64,000 bases of DNA, from contig NZ_FUXA01000004.1 of NCBI RefSeq assembly GCF_900167085.1, forward strand, positions 189,895-253,894, in the 5' to 3' direction. The position numbers were made by a program, and so were the translations under genes. Below the pieces are notes generated by a model. That model ran no database searches. It was not told the origin of the DNA and saw nothing but the letters and a program-made list of their open reading frames with translations. Source of the stretch: Eubacterium ruminantium (GTDB taxonomy: Bacteria > Bacillota > Clostridia > Lachnospirales > Lachnospiraceae). The number at the start of each line of letters is the position of its first letter. The first letter of the stretch is position 1. Positions 18,036 through 27,662 of this stretch are shown one piece after another.

Positions 18036-18053
18036 AAACAGGAGGATGAAAAA

Positions 18054-18575
18054 ATGTTTAATAAATTATTGAGAATCATTCTTGGAATAGCTATTGTATG
18101 CGGAATCTTATTCCTGCTTTATACATATCTTCCATTGAATATCACAGGTGGAATCAGACAGTGGATTCAGGAACAGATGGAAAGCGAATCTAAGAACATT
18201 GCAGATGGTGCAAGAAATGCTTTGGTTCCAACAGTTGATCCTGTTACAAAGAGAAAAGTTTCGAGTGGTGTAACATATGGTCAGCTTATGACAAAGAACT
18301 GTAGTGATGTTTCATGGTACGTTAGAAAGAACGGCGAAGGATGGAAGGTCGAGTGTAACGGATACAAAGTAACAATCGAGGTTGATGACCTTGTTACTCC
18401 TGATAACTCAAAGACATGGACAGATGCTCACCTCAGAATTAACTACTTTGTTTCAAAAGATAAAGATGGAAATTACGTTCTTGATAGTTACAAGATAAAG
18501 ATAAATGATGATGACGAGCTTGATGATACTTATGCAGCACTTGTTATCGATGATCTTCTTTCGAAAGCTAAATAA
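18054..18575 (+). CDS. Membrane-anchored protein of unknown function
   Basis: 173 residues with AGGAGG before the ATG. A single N-terminal membrane helix (residues 5-27) is followed by an extracytoplasmic or periplasm-facing domain with regular beta-like segments and an acidic end. I do not recognise the family. It is co-directional with the HD gene, and a strong terminator follows at once. Confidence 0.7.
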   Translation: MFNKLLRIILGIAIVCGILFLLYTYLPLNITGGIRQWIQEQMESESKNIADGARNALVPTVDPVTKRKVSSGVTYGQLMTKNCSDVSWYVRKNGEGWKVECNGYKVTIEVDDLVTPDNSKTWTDAHLRINYFVSKDKDGNYVLDSYKIKINDDDELDDTYAALVIDDLLSKAK

Positions 18576-18581
18576 TAAGGC

Positions 18582-18622
18582 AAAAAAAAAATTACCGGCT
18601 GAACAGTCGGTAATTTTTTTTG
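18582..18622. terminator. Bidirectional terminator between the anchored-protein gene and murG
   Basis: A run of A, then ATTACCGGCTG paired with CAGTCGGTAAT (one G-T pair), then eight T. The flanking A and T tracts fit both strands; murG (-) ends about 80 bases downstream. Confidence 0.85.
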
Positions 18623-18700
18623 CTTATAAATATTTAAAATACAAATCAGTATAAGAAAATTGATACATGAATCTTACATTGTATATTTGTAAAAGAGTAT

Positions 18701-19780
18701 TTATTTAACAGGATTTTTATTAACAAGTGTTTCAATCAGTTCTGTGATCTTTGTGATGGCATCACTCTGCTGACTTTTACTCATTGATTCAATATAATTC
18801 TCACGGTTATTATATGCTTCCTTTATAGCACTTACCAGTGTGTCAGGAGTCATGTCCTCTTCTTTAAGAAGCTTGCTGTAACCGCTCTTCTCAAATGAAG
18901 CTGCATTTAAGATCTGATCGCCTCTGCTGGCTCCGAGTGAAAGAGGGATAAGCACATTTGGCTTACGTAAAGCAAGAAGCTCGCATATAGCATTTGCACC
19001 TGCTCTGGAAACGGCTATATCCGCTAAAGCAAAAAGATCTGCAAGTTCCTTCTTGATATATTCAAACTGAACATAACCTGCCTTATTGGCATTTTCCTTG
19101 TTGGCCTTGCCTTTTCCGGTAAGGTGGATGATATTGAAATCCTCAAGGAGAGTATCTATACATTTTGCTAAATTGTCATTTATGATCTGGCTGCCCGAAC
19201 TTCCTCCGATGAAAAGGATGACAGGTTTATCATCTGTGAATCCACAGAATTTTTTAGCTGCTTCTTTATCACCTTTGAAAAGTTCTTCTCGTATAGGTGT
19301 TCCTGTAACTACGGCCTTTCCATCAGGAAGGGTTTTAGAAGTTTCAGGGAAATTGCAACATATTTTATCAGCCTTTTTAAGTGCAAGTCTGTTGGCAAGT
19401 CCCGGAGTCATATCAGATTCATGAAGAATGACAGGAATATGCTTTTTGGCAGCTGCACGTGTAACAGGCATACTTACGAATCCACCCTTTGAGAAAACAA
19501 TATCAGGTTTGATCTTTCTCATGAGCTTTTTAGACTGTAAATATCCGATCACAACTTTAAAAGGATCTATAAAATTTCTGAAATCAAAATATCTTCTCAG
19601 CTTTCCGGATGAAACCCCGTGATAAGGGATACCCAGTTCTTCTATAAGTTTTTTCTCAATACCTTCATAACTTCCAACATAATGTATCTCGTAGCCAAGC
19701 TCTTTAAGACGTGGCATAAGAGCGATATTAGGTGTGACGTGACCGGCGGTTCCGCCACCTGTAAGTATTATCTTTTTCAT
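18701..19780 (-). CDS. murG: UDP-GlcNAc--lipid I N-acetylglucosaminyltransferase
   Basis: 359 residues. It makes lipid II at the inner face of the membrane. Motifs are LTGGGTAGHVTPNIAL (acceptor-binding G loop), FSKGGFVSMPV, HESDMTPGLANRL, GGSSGSQIIND and RAGANAICELLAL. Start ATG 19780 follows AAGGAG. It is alone on the - strand rather than in a dcw cluster, as is common in Lachnospiraceae. Confidence 0.95.
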   Translation of the reverse strand: MKKIILTGGGTAGHVTPNIALMPRLKELGYEIHYVGSYEGIEKKLIEELGIPYHGVSSGKLRRYFDFRNFIDPFKVVIGYLQSKKLMRKIKPDIVFSKGGFVSMPVTRAAAKKHIPVILHESDMTPGLANRLALKKADKICCNFPETSKTLPDGKAVVTGTPIREELFKGDKEAAKKFCGFTDDKPVILFIGGSSGSQIINDNLAKCIDTLLEDFNIIHLTGKGKANKENANKAGYVQFEYIKKELADLFALADIAVSRAGANAICELLALRKPNVLIPLSLGASRGDQILNAASFEKSGYSKLLKEEDMTPDTLVSAIKEAYNNRENYIESMSKSQQSDAITKITELIETLVNKNPVK

Positions 19781-19870
19781 TACGACTCCTTATTGTCTCA
19801 TTTTTTCAACTTCCAATTATATGACTAAAAAATGATGATTGCAATTTATAAATATATAATATATTTTTCA

Positions 19871-19899
19871 TTGAAAAACCATGGGGCATTTGCTATCAT
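19871..19899 (+). promoter_or_regulatory. pgi promoter
   Basis: TTGAAA (19871-19876), 17 bp, TATCAT (19894-19899), about 90 bases before the pgi start codon. Confidence 0.65.
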
Positions 19900-19988
19900 T
19901 TAATGGAATGTGCATATGCTTGATGTGCAAGGGGACATGGAAGAGCAGACAGCCTTTCATAAAGAGTTTAGAAAAGGAGTGTAAGATA

Positions 19989-21347
19989 ATGACACAGAAA
20001 ATTTCATTTGATTTCAGCAATGCAAAATTTATGGCAAAAGATGCGGATATTGAGGCTATAAAGTCTCGTGTTTTAGAGGCTAAGAAGACTCTTGTTGAGA
20101 AGACAGGAGAAGGAAATGACTTCCTTGGATGGATCGATCTTCCTGTAAATTACGATAAGGAAGAGTTTGACAGAATTAAGAAAGCTGCCGCAAAGATCAA
20201 GGATGATTCTGATGTGCTTTTAGTTATTGGTATCGGTGGTTCATATCTCGGAGCAAGAGCAACTATCGAGGCGCTTCGTCATTCATTCTATAATATGGTT
20301 GATAAGAATGTTCGTAAGACTCCTGAAATTTATTATTGTGGTAACAACCTCAGCAGTACATACTATGCAGAACTTGTAGATGTACTTGCAGATAAGGATT
20401 TTTCTATTAATGTTATAAGTAAATCAGGTACAACAACAGAGTGTTCTGTTGCATTTAGAATCTTCAAGGAACTTCTTGAGAAGAAGTATGGTAAGGCTGA
20501 AGCTTCTAAGAGAATTTATGCAACAACAGATAAGGAAAAGGGTGCTCTTAAGACACTCGCTAACTCTGAAGGATATGAGACATTCGTTGTTCCTGATGAT
20601 ATCGGAGGCAGATTCTCAGTACTTACAGCAGTAGGACTTCTTCCAATTGCTGTTTCAGGTGCTGATATCGATCTTCTTATGCAGGGTGCTGCAAACGGAA
20701 GAGAGTACTGTCTTAATAATGATTTTGATAATAATGATGCTCTTAAATATGCTGCAGTAAGAAATGTGCTTCATGAGAAGGCAGGTCTTGGAATGGAGAT
20801 TCTCGGTAACTTCGAGCCATCACTTCATTATGTATCAGAGTGGTGGAAGCAGCTCTACGGAGAAAGCGAAGGAAAAGACGGAAAGGGTATCTTCCCTACA
20901 GCTGTTGATTTCACAACAGATCTTCATTCACTTGGACAGTTTATCCAGGAAGGAACAAAGAATCATTTTGAAACATTTATCAATGTTCTTAATCCTAGAA
21001 AAGTTGTTACAATGCAGCTTGAGGAGACAGATCTCGATGGCCTTAACTATCTTGCAGGTAAGGATGTTGACTTCATCAACAAGTGTGCTATGAACGGTAC
21101 TATCCTTGCACATGTTGACGGTGATGTTCCAAATATCAGAATAGATATGGATGCTATCGATGAGCTTTCACTTGGAGAGCTTTTCTATAAATTTGAGTTT
21201 GCATGTGGTGTAAGTGGTTATACACTTGGTGTAAATCCATTTAACCAGCCTGGTGTTGAAAGTTACAAGAAGAACATGTTTGCACTTCTTGGCAAGCCGG
21301 GATTCGAAGATATGACAGCTAAACTTAAGGCAAGACTTGGAGAGTAA
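19989..21347 (+). CDS. pgi: Glucose-6-phosphate isomerase
   Basis: 452 residues from ATG 19989, which follows AAAAGGAG; an upstream ATG at 19881 lies inside the promoter spacer and is not used. Interconverts glucose-6-phosphate and fructose-6-phosphate in glycolysis. Motifs: [45 protein letters not shown], the catalytic Glu region and [12 protein letters not shown] with the active-site Lys. Codon use is biased to common codons, as expected of a highly expressed gene. Confidence 0.96.
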   Translation: MTQKISFDFSNAKFMAKDADIEAIKSRVLEAKKTLVEKTGEGNDFLGWIDLPVNYDKEEFDRIKKAAAKIKDDSDVLLVIGIGGSYLGARATIEALRHSFYNMVDKNVRKTPEIYYCGNNLSSTYYAELVDVLADKDFSINVISKSGTTTECSVAFRIFKELLEKKYGKAEASKRIYATTDKEKGALKTLANSEGYETFVVPDDIGGRFSVLTAVGLLPIAVSGADIDLLMQGAANGREYCLNNDFDNNDALKYAAVRNVLHEKAGLGMEILGNFEPSLHYVSEWWKQLYGESEGKDGKGIFPTAVDFTTDLHSLGQFIQEGTKNHFETFINVLNPRKVVTMQLEETDLDGLNYLAGKDVDFINKCAMNGTILAHVDGDVPNIRIDMDAIDELSLGELFYKFEFACGVSGYTLGVNPFNQPGVESYKKNMFALLGKPGFEDMTAKLKARLGE

Positions 21348-21417
21348 TAAAAGTTTTTACTCTGTAATTTATGTCTGATGAACTGTTAACCGGTTCGGAG
21401 GATTTTTGGAGATTTAT

Positions 21418-22584
21418 ATGAACGATGAAAAGTTTACTCTTATAGCACCATGTCATTTTGGACTTGAATCAGTGCTTAAGAGAGAGATTCAGGATCTCGG
21501 ATATAATATAATAAATGTAAGCGACGGAAGAGTAACTTTTGAAGGTGATTCAAAAGCTATTGCCAGAGCGAATATTTTCATCAGAACTGCAGAGAGAATA
21601 CTTCTTAAATGTGGTAGCTTTAGGGCTACCACATTTGATGACTTATTTGAAGGTGTTAAGGATATTCCATGGGAGAGATATCTTCCAAGAAATGCAAAGT
21701 TCTGGGTAACCAAGGCTACGACCAACAGAAGTGCGCTTTTCAGTGCTTCTGCTATTCAGTCGATTGTTAAAAAGGCTATGGTTGACAGAATGAGTAAGAC
21801 CTACCACACAAGTCATTTTGATGAGGATGGCGATGAATATCCGGTAAGGATATTTATACTTAAAGATGAGGTGGAAGTAACTCTTGATACTACAGGTGTT
21901 TCCCTTCATAAGAGAGGATATAGGAAGCTTGTTGGTAAGGCACCAATATCTGAGACACTTGCGGCGGCACTTATAATGCTTACACCTTGGAGAAGCGACC
22001 GTATACTCGTGGATCCATTTTGCGGTAGTGGAACATTTCCAATCGAAGCAGCTATGATAGGAGCGAATATTGCTCCGGGACTCAACAGAGAATTTACTTC
22101 AGACAAATGGCTTAAATTCATGACTAAGAAGGAATGGTATGAAGCCTACGATGAAGCTGCATCTTTGGAAAAGACAGATATAGAGATGAATATTCAGGGC
22201 TACGATCTTGATTCTGAGATGGTTAAATGTGCTATCCAGAATGCGAAGGAGGCTGGAGTCGACAAATATATTCATTTCCAGGCAAGAAATGTAAGAGATC
22301 TTCGTAATCCTAAGCCATACGGATTTTTGATAACAAATCCGCCTTATGGTGAAAGACTTGAGGAAAAGGAAGCTTTACCTGAACTTTATAACATGATAGG
22401 TGAGAGCTACAGAGGTCTCAAAGATTGGTCAATGTTTATCATCACTTCTTATGAAGATGCTGAACGTTACCTTGGTCGCAAGGCCGATAAGAACAGAAAG
22501 ATTTACAACGGTATGATCAAATCATATTTTCTTTCATATATGGGTGCTAAGCCACCTAAGAGAAAACCGACAAACGGAGAGTAA
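21418..22584 (+). CDS. THUMP-domain class I SAM-dependent RNA methyltransferase (RlmL/YpsC-like)
   Basis: 388 residues from ATG 21418 with GGAG six bases upstream; TTG 21406 is an alternative. The N-terminal part (residues 1-160) is a ferredoxin-like/THUMP RNA-binding region (CHFGLESVLKREI). The methyltransferase half has VDPFCGSGTFPIEAA and the NPPY catalytic motif (ITNPPYGERL). Members methylate guanine N2 of 23S rRNA. The exact target is inferred from family only. The gap to the next gene (22585-22762) holds several short ACCGG/CCGGT repeats that can pair, without a clear terminator. Confidence 0.88.
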   Translation: MNDEKFTLIAPCHFGLESVLKREIQDLGYNIINVSDGRVTFEGDSKAIARANIFIRTAERILLKCGSFRATTFDDLFEGVKDIPWERYLPRNAKFWVTKATTNRSALFSASAIQSIVKKAMVDRMSKTYHTSHFDEDGDEYPVRIFILKDEVEVTLDTTGVSLHKRGYRKLVGKAPISETLAAALIMLTPWRSDRILVDPFCGSGTFPIEAAMIGANIAPGLNREFTSDKWLKFMTKKEWYEAYDEAASLEKTDIEMNIQGYDLDSEMVKCAIQNAKEAGVDKYIHFQARNVRDLRNPKPYGFLITNPPYGERLEEKEALPELYNMIGESYRGLKDWSMFIITSYEDAERYLGRKADKNRKIYNGMIKSYFLSYMGAKPPKRKPTNGE

Positions 22585-22762
22585 GTGTCGGTAAATAACA
22601 CCGGTAAATGGAGAATAAATGTCGGTAAATATTACCGGCGAAATATCACCGGTATATGTGATGCCGGTGTAAGCTTACAGGACTAAAATTGATTGGTAAA
22701 GGAATAGATTACCGGCGAAATTTGGGGTAGGATAAATAATATTTTAAGAAGGTTTTAACGAA

Positions 22763-24619
22763 TTGAAAAGGGGAATCTTTGTATTGGTGCTGCTTATTAT
22801 AGCAGCACTTGGATTTTATAAAATTTCAAATAAAAAATCAGGCGAGATAAAAAAATCACAAAATTACGATGCGGCAGTTGAAACCTATAAGACAGATACA
22901 CTTTCAAGAAATGAAAGTAAACCTGTAGCTGTAAAACTTGCGGATAAAAGTCTTGGAGATTTTTACAAGGCATATATGGATGAAAATCTGAATATCCTTG
23001 TAGAAGAAGATTTTTTTGAGGAAGTAATGGCTTGTTCCGTATTTAGATATAAGGACGGCAGAATAAGGATTGATAAGGGCAACATCAGCATCATTATGAA
23101 TCTTGATAAGAATGGCTATACTGTTGATAAGGCAAGCCATGAGTCAAAGGGAAATCCAACTTTGGTCGATGATATTTTATATATTCCGGCAGATGGACTT
23201 TCTGATTATCTGGATTACAAATGTGAATATGATTATATAGAAAACAGCATTAATTTTGTGCGTGGCAACATTCAGACAAGCCTTCCGGAAAAGTATGATC
23301 TTAGAGAAATGGGACGTGTTACTCCTGTAAGAGATCAGGGAAGATACGGGACATGCTGGGCATTTGCGTCTCTTGGGGCGCTTGAGACTACACTCATGCC
23401 TCTTCAGGAGAATATTTATTCTACTGAGCATATGACGCTGAATAACAGCTACAATCTTAATCTGTCAACAGGTGGAGAACATACAGTAAGTATAGCTTAT
23501 CTTGCTGCATGGCAGGGACCTGTATATGAAGAAGATGACAGATATGGTGACGGTTATACCAACAAGTCCCTTAAAGCAGTAAAGCATCTGGAAGAAGCAA
23601 TCATCATTAAGAATAGAAATGATGATACCATTAAGAGAGCTATTTTCAGATATGGCGGAGTAGAGACTTCACTTTACCTGCAGATGTCATATACCGGAGA
23701 TTATTCTGAATTTTACAACGAGGAAACTGCGGCATATTACTATAATGGCGACAAGGCTTCAAATCACGATATCGTTATAGTCGGATGGGACGATAATTAT
23801 CCTAGAGAAAATTTCAGGAGTATGCCTGAGAAAAATGGAGCATACATCTGCAAGAACAGTTGGGGAAATGAATTTGGCGAGGATGGATTCTTCTATGTCT
23901 CATATGAAGATGTAAATATATGCAGTCAGTCTATAGTTTATACTAAACTTATGGGCGATGATAACTTTGATAATATCTACCAGTCGGATTTAATGGGCTG
24001 GGTTGGACAGATAGGTTTCGGAAGTGACAGCGGATATTTTTCAAATGTTTATACAGCTAAAAAGGATGAGAAATTATCTGCGGTTTCATTTTATACAACA
24101 GACGATGATACGAAGTTTTCGGTTTATGTTGTTCATGACTTCGAGAGCGACAAATCATTTGACAATAAATATCTTATAGCATCCGGAGAGATGCGATACA
24201 GCGGTTATTATACTGTTCGTGTAGAAGATAAGGTTAATCTGAAGGCTGGAGAGAAGTTTGCGGTTGTGGTAAATATCATCACACCAAATAGTACAAAGCC
24301 GATTGCTATTGAGTATAGAGCGGACGACAGAACTAATATGGCCGATATCACAGATGGCGAGGGATATATAAGTCTTTACGGCGATGTGTGGCATAGTGCT
24401 GAAACAGGACAGAAATGTAATGTGTGCCTCAAGGCATTTACTGATGATATAGATGGTGACGCCGAGACAGAAGCGAGCCCTGAAGAAACCGGTGTGAATG
24501 CGGGTGAAAAATCCGGTGATGAAACCGGTAAGAATGCAGGTGAAAAGTCAGGTGACGAAGCCGGTGTGAACGCAGGTGAAAAGTCAGGTGACGAAGCCGG
24601 CGAGAATACGGATGAATAA
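22763..24619 (+). CDS. Exported papain-like (C1) cysteine peptidase with stalk, lectin-like domain and repeats
   Basis: 618 residues from TTG 22763 (GAAGG upstream). An N-terminal membrane helix (about residues 4-20) exports or anchors it. Residues 60-165 form a beta-rich domain like the copper-amine-oxidase-N-terminal fold used as a surface module. The peptidase has PVRDQGRYGTCWAFAS (catalytic Cys), SNHDIVIVGWDDN (His) and CKNSWGNEFGEDGFF (Asn). A following beta-sandwich (about 410-560) matches the lectin-like domain of bacterial C1 peptidases. The tail has about three 12-residue repeats of type GVNAGEKSGDEA. No LPxTG motif is seen. Substrate unknown. Confidence 0.88.
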   Translation: MKRGIFVLVLLIIAALGFYKISNKKSGEIKKSQNYDAAVETYKTDTLSRNESKPVAVKLADKSLGDFYKAYMDENLNILVEEDFFEEVMACSVFRYKDGRIRIDKGNISIIMNLDKNGYTVDKASHESKGNPTLVDDILYIPADGLSDYLDYKCEYDYIENSINFVRGNIQTSLPEKYDLREMGRVTPVRDQGRYGTCWAFASLGALETTLMPLQENIYSTEHMTLNNSYNLNLSTGGEHTVSIAYLAAWQGPVYEEDDRYGDGYTNKSLKAVKHLEEAIIIKNRNDDTIKRAIFRYGGVETSLYLQMSYTGDYSEFYNEETAAYYYNGDKASNHDIVIVGWDDNYPRENFRSMPEKNGAYICKNSWGNEFGEDGFFYVSYEDVNICSQSIVYTKLMGDDNFDNIYQSDLMGWVGQIGFGSDSGYFSNVYTAKKDEKLSAVSFYTTDDDTKFSVYVVHDFESDKSFDNKYLIASGEMRYSGYYTVRVEDKVNLKAGEKFAVVVNIITPNSTKPIAIEYRADDRTNMADITDGEGYISLYGDVWHSAETGQKCNVCLKAFTDDIDGDAETEASPEETGVNAGEKSGDETGKNAGEKSGDEAGVNAGEKSGDEAGENTDE

Positions 24620-24685
24620 CTTAATGTAAATATATGTTTGCCGATGGAAGAATACAGTACGATTGGTATGAGTAAGGAGGAAGAA

Positions 24686-25306
24686 ATGCAGAAGATAATA
24701 TTTGCAACAGGAAATAAAGATAAAATGCGCGAGATAAGAATGATCATGGAAGGACTTCCATATGAAATCCTTTCTATGAAGGAAGCAGGGATCAATCCGG
24801 AAATAGTAGAAGACGGAAAAACATTTGCTGAAAATGCTCTTATCAAGGCGAGAGAGGTTGCAAAATATTGTGATGCGATAGTACTTGCCGATGATTCGGG
24901 GCTCGAGATTGATGCGCTTAATAAAGAGCCGGGAATATATTCAGCCAGATATATGGGAGAAGATACTTCTTATCATATCAAGAATGCGAATCTCATAAGC
25001 AGACTTGAAGGTGTAGCTGACGAGGATAGAACAGCAAGATTTGTATGTGCAGTTGCGGCTGTATTTCCTGATGGAAGAGAAGAAGTTAAGATTGCCACAA
25101 TGGAGGGCAGGATAGGATATGAGGAAAAAGGCGAAAATGGATTTGGATATGATCCTATTCTCTTTATTCCTGAGTTCGGATGCATGTCGGCCGAACTGTC
25201 TCCGGAGCAGAAAAATGCAATCAGTCATAGAGGAAAGGCTCTCAGAATGATGAGAGAATGTTTGGGAAATAATGATGGAAAAGAAGAGAATTCTAATAAT
25301 CAGTGA
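24686..25306 (+). CDS. rdgB: XTP/dITP pyrophosphatase (RdgB/HAM1)
   Basis: 206 residues. ATG 24686 lies 5 bases after AAGGAGG; the in-frame ATG at 24638 is upstream of that box and rejected. Removes inosine and xanthosine triphosphates from the nucleotide pool. Motifs: FATGNKDKMREIRMI, ADDSGLEIDALN, PGIYSARYMG, GFGYDPIL and SHRGKALRMM. Its end overlaps the following phosphoesterase by 35 bases, a normal pairing in Clostridia. Confidence 0.94.
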   Translation: MQKIIFATGNKDKMREIRMIMEGLPYEILSMKEAGINPEIVEDGKTFAENALIKAREVAKYCDAIVLADDSGLEIDALNKEPGIYSARYMGEDTSYHIKNANLISRLEGVADEDRTARFVCAVAAVFPDGREEVKIATMEGRIGYEEKGENGFGYDPILFIPEFGCMSAELSPEQKNAISHRGKALRMMRECLGNNDGKEENSNNQ

Positions 25307-25775
25307 TTCTCATAGGCATACTGAAAATGTAGAGAAAGCGATAAAAAAATCAGGACCGTTTGATATGCTCATTCATCTTGGGGATATCGAAGATGATACG
25401 GAGAAGATCAAGCAGAGTGCCGGATGTCCTTGTTATTTTGTAAGAGGAAATTGTGATCTTGATTATAAGCTTCAGGAGTGCCAAATAATAAATCTGCTGC
25501 CGCATAGAATATTTGCTGTGCATGGGCATAAGTATGCGGTAAGAGGAGATACTTTCAGACTTGAATATGCAGCCAGAGAAGTTGGTTGTGATATAGCTTT
25601 ATTCGGACATACTCATGTTCCGTATTTCTATGATGGAAGAGAGACGGAGTATAAAATGGTTGTACTTAATCCGGGCAGCTGCTCACTTCCGAGACAGGCT
25701 GACGGAAAGAAAACATATGTCGTAATGACAGCGGATGAAGAAGGAAATCTGTCATTTGAATTTTGTCATATTTAG
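25272..25775 (+). CDS. YfcE/MJ0936-type metallophosphoesterase
   Basis: 167 residues. The calcineurin-like metal site is seen as ISDSHRHTENV, HLGDIEDD, VRGNCDLD, VHGHKY and FGHTHVPY. Small enzymes of this type hydrolyse phosphodiesters in vitro. Two tandem ATG codons (25272, 25275) are possible starts; both overlap the rdgB end, indicating translational coupling. Confidence 0.88.
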   Translation: MMEKKRILIISDSHRHTENVEKAIKKSGPFDMLIHLGDIEDDTEKIKQSAGCPCYFVRGNCDLDYKLQECQIINLLPHRIFAVHGHKYAVRGDTFRLEYAAREVGCDIALFGHTHVPYFYDGRETEYKMVVLNPGSCSLPRQADGKKTYVVMTADEEGNLSFEFCHI

Positions 25776-25812
25776 ATGCTGCGGTAATTTATTTGCCAAG
25801 TAGTTCGTGATT

Positions 25813-25866
25813 GTGAAATTTACAGGTGATATTTATGTTAAGGCGACCGAAACACCTGCATTTCAC
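25813..25866 (+). other. Large hairpin in the leader region of rlmD
   Basis: GTGAAAT (25813-25819) pairs with ATTTCAC (25860-25866), and CAGGTG (25823-25828) with CACCTG (25853-25858), giving a 13-bp two-part stem with a small internal loop and a 24-nt loop. No U tract follows, so it is not a terminator. Confidence 0.5.
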
Positions 25867-25927
25867 TATATTTTCAAATGATTATTTATTGATATATACA
25901 GTGGTATAGGATGATAAGGAGGCAGTA

Positions 25928-27478
25928 TTGAAAAAAGGCGATATTGTTGAGGGCGTAATTGATAAATTCAGCTTTCCAAATAAGGGAAGCATGATGGTTG
26001 AGGATAAGAGAGTAACGGTTAAAGGAACAATTCCGGGACAGACAGTCAGAGCTAGGATCATTAAGAAAAAGTCAGGACTGTTTGAAGCTGCAGTTGTAGA
26101 TACACTGAAGCAGTCAAAGCTTGAAAATAAAAAACCGCTCTGTCCTCATTTTTTTGAATGTGGCGGATGTACATATCAAACTCTTTCTTATACTAATCAG
26201 CTTCGTGTTAAGGAGAAAATGGTTAAGGAACTGATTGACGGTGCTATTGGCGAGGGTACTTATGCATGGGAAGGCATACTTGCCTCACCTGCCCAGTGGC
26301 ATTACAGGAATAAAATGGAATTCACATTCGGAGATGCTCAAAAGGACGGACCGCTCACATTAGGACTTCATAGACAGTATTCAAATTTTGATATTCTTCC
26401 GATAGACGGATGTGCCATAGTTAATAATTCATGGAATGAAATTTTAAAATATACTCAGAACTTTTTCAGAGAGAAGAATGTTTCATTTTATAAAAAAATG
26501 CAGCATACCGGTATCCTCAGAAATCTTGTAATAAGACAGTCTGCGGCAGACGGTGGAATTCTCATAAATCTTGTTACAACTACAAAACATGCGCTGGACG
26601 TGGAAAGCAAAGAAGATAAGAAGGAAAAAACTGTTTTAGATGTTATTTCCGGCGAAAGACGAAATGAGATCATAGAAGAACTTTGTCTTCCTGAATATGT
26701 TTCGGGCCTTGTTGCATTGTCTGAATCAGGCAAGTTTGAAAGCCTTGAAAGCTACAGTAAGATAGCGGGAATTTTGTATACAGAAAATGATTCTGTGGCT
26801 GATTTTGTTAAGAGTGACTCAACTACACTGCTTTATGGTCAGGATTATCTTATCGAAGAGGTGCTGGGACTTAAATTCAAGATATCTCCATTTTCATTTT
26901 TCCAGACAAATACCAGGGGATGCGAAGTGTTATACAGCAAGGTTCGAGAATATGTACTTTGGGCTCTGAATAAGGATTCTTCCGAGAACGAGAAGTCTGA
27001 GAAAGATGGAAAACTGGTAGGAACAGTTTACGATCTTTACAGTGGAACAGGTACTATCGCGCAGCTTATGGCACCTGTAGCTGAGAAGGTTATAGGAATT
27101 GAAATCGTTGAGGAAGCGGTAGAGGCAGCGAAAGAAAATTCTAAGAGAAATAAACTTAAAAACTGCGAATTCATAGCAGGAGATGTTTTGAAAAAACTAG
27201 ATGAGGTTGAGGATAAGCCGGATCTTATCATCTTAGATCCACCGAGAGATGGAATTCATCCGAAGGCATTGACAAAGATAATCGATTATGGTGTTAAAAA
27301 CTTGGTATATATAAGTTGTAAACCAACTTCGCTTGCAAGAGATCTCATCATTCTTAAAGAAAATGGATATGAAGTAATTAAAGGCTGTGCTGTGGATGAA
27401 TTTCCAAATACACAGCATGTGGAATCCATCGTGCTCCTTGAGCGTGTGAGCAACCGAAAAGCGGATTCTTATGTGTAA
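25928..27478 (+). CDS. rlmD: 23S rRNA (uracil-5-)-methyltransferase, RlmD/RumA family
   Basis: 516 residues, TTG start after AAGGAGG. A TRAM-like RNA-binding domain (1-60) is followed by the iron-sulfur Cys set CPHFFECGGC plus a further Cys, and by the methyltransferase core with FFQTNTRG, DLYSGTGTIAQL, LDPPRDGIH and the catalytic YISCKPTSLARD. It ends HVESIVLLERVSNRKADSYV. A Glu/Lys-rich insert near residues 225-235 and another near 350 (SSENEKSEKDG) make it longer than E. coli RlmD. The last 48 coding bases belong to a 170-bp duplication repeated at 33104, so the extreme C-terminus may have been altered by that rearrangement. Confidence 0.9.
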   Translation: MKKGDIVEGVIDKFSFPNKGSMMVEDKRVTVKGTIPGQTVRARIIKKKSGLFEAAVVDTLKQSKLENKKPLCPHFFECGGCTYQTLSYTNQLRVKEKMVKELIDGAIGEGTYAWEGILASPAQWHYRNKMEFTFGDAQKDGPLTLGLHRQYSNFDILPIDGCAIVNNSWNEILKYTQNFFREKNVSFYKKMQHTGILRNLVIRQSAADGGILINLVTTTKHALDVESKEDKKEKTVLDVISGERRNEIIEELCLPEYVSGLVALSESGKFESLESYSKIAGILYTENDSVADFVKSDSTTLLYGQDYLIEEVLGLKFKISPFSFFQTNTRGCEVLYSKVREYVLWALNKDSSENEKSEKDGKLVGTVYDLYSGTGTIAQLMAPVAEKVIGIEIVEEAVEAAKENSKRNKLKNCEFIAGDVLKKLDEVEDKPDLIILDPPRDGIHPKALTKIIDYGVKNLVYISCKPTSLARDLIILKENGYEVIKGCAVDEFPNTQHVESIVLLERVSNRKADSYV

Positions 27479-27600
27479 CTGAATGTGAAGATGGCGGGAA
27501 TTCTTGGATGTTCCGATGCGACTATAAAGAGAACGTTAGGATCTATGGTACAGAAAAATGTTATACGTCGTATCGGGTCAAACAAGAAGGGCGAATGGAT
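27431..27600. repeat. Copy A of a 170-bp direct repeat
   Basis: Identical to 33104-33273 except one base (C at 27574, T at 33247). It covers the last 48 bases of rlmD and 122 bases beyond. The two copies lie in the same orientation 5.67 kb apart and bracket the pdx region. Confidence 0.97.
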
Positions 27601-27613
27601 CATCAATCTGTGA
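27485..27613 (+). pseudogene. Remnant of a winged-helix C-terminus (AlbA/RecG-like regulator tail)
   Basis: The frame reads VKMAGILGCSDATIKRTLGS and then QKNVIRRIGSNKKGEWIINL before a stop. This looks like the end of an AlbA-domain/ATPase-type regulator (helix-turn-helix, then RxGSxxxGxW). No start codon with a box precedes it and only 42 residues remain. Its last few codons lie outside the duplicated segment. Confidence 0.5.
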
Positions 27614-27662
27614 ATAGGACAGCTAAGTGATTAAAGACTAAGAGAGAAGGAGTTTTTTGGAA

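Noticed and set aside
22585-22762. Terminator or structured RNA made of ACCGG/CCGGT repeats
   Set aside because: Short stems can be drawn in many ways, with no U tract and no single preferred fold.
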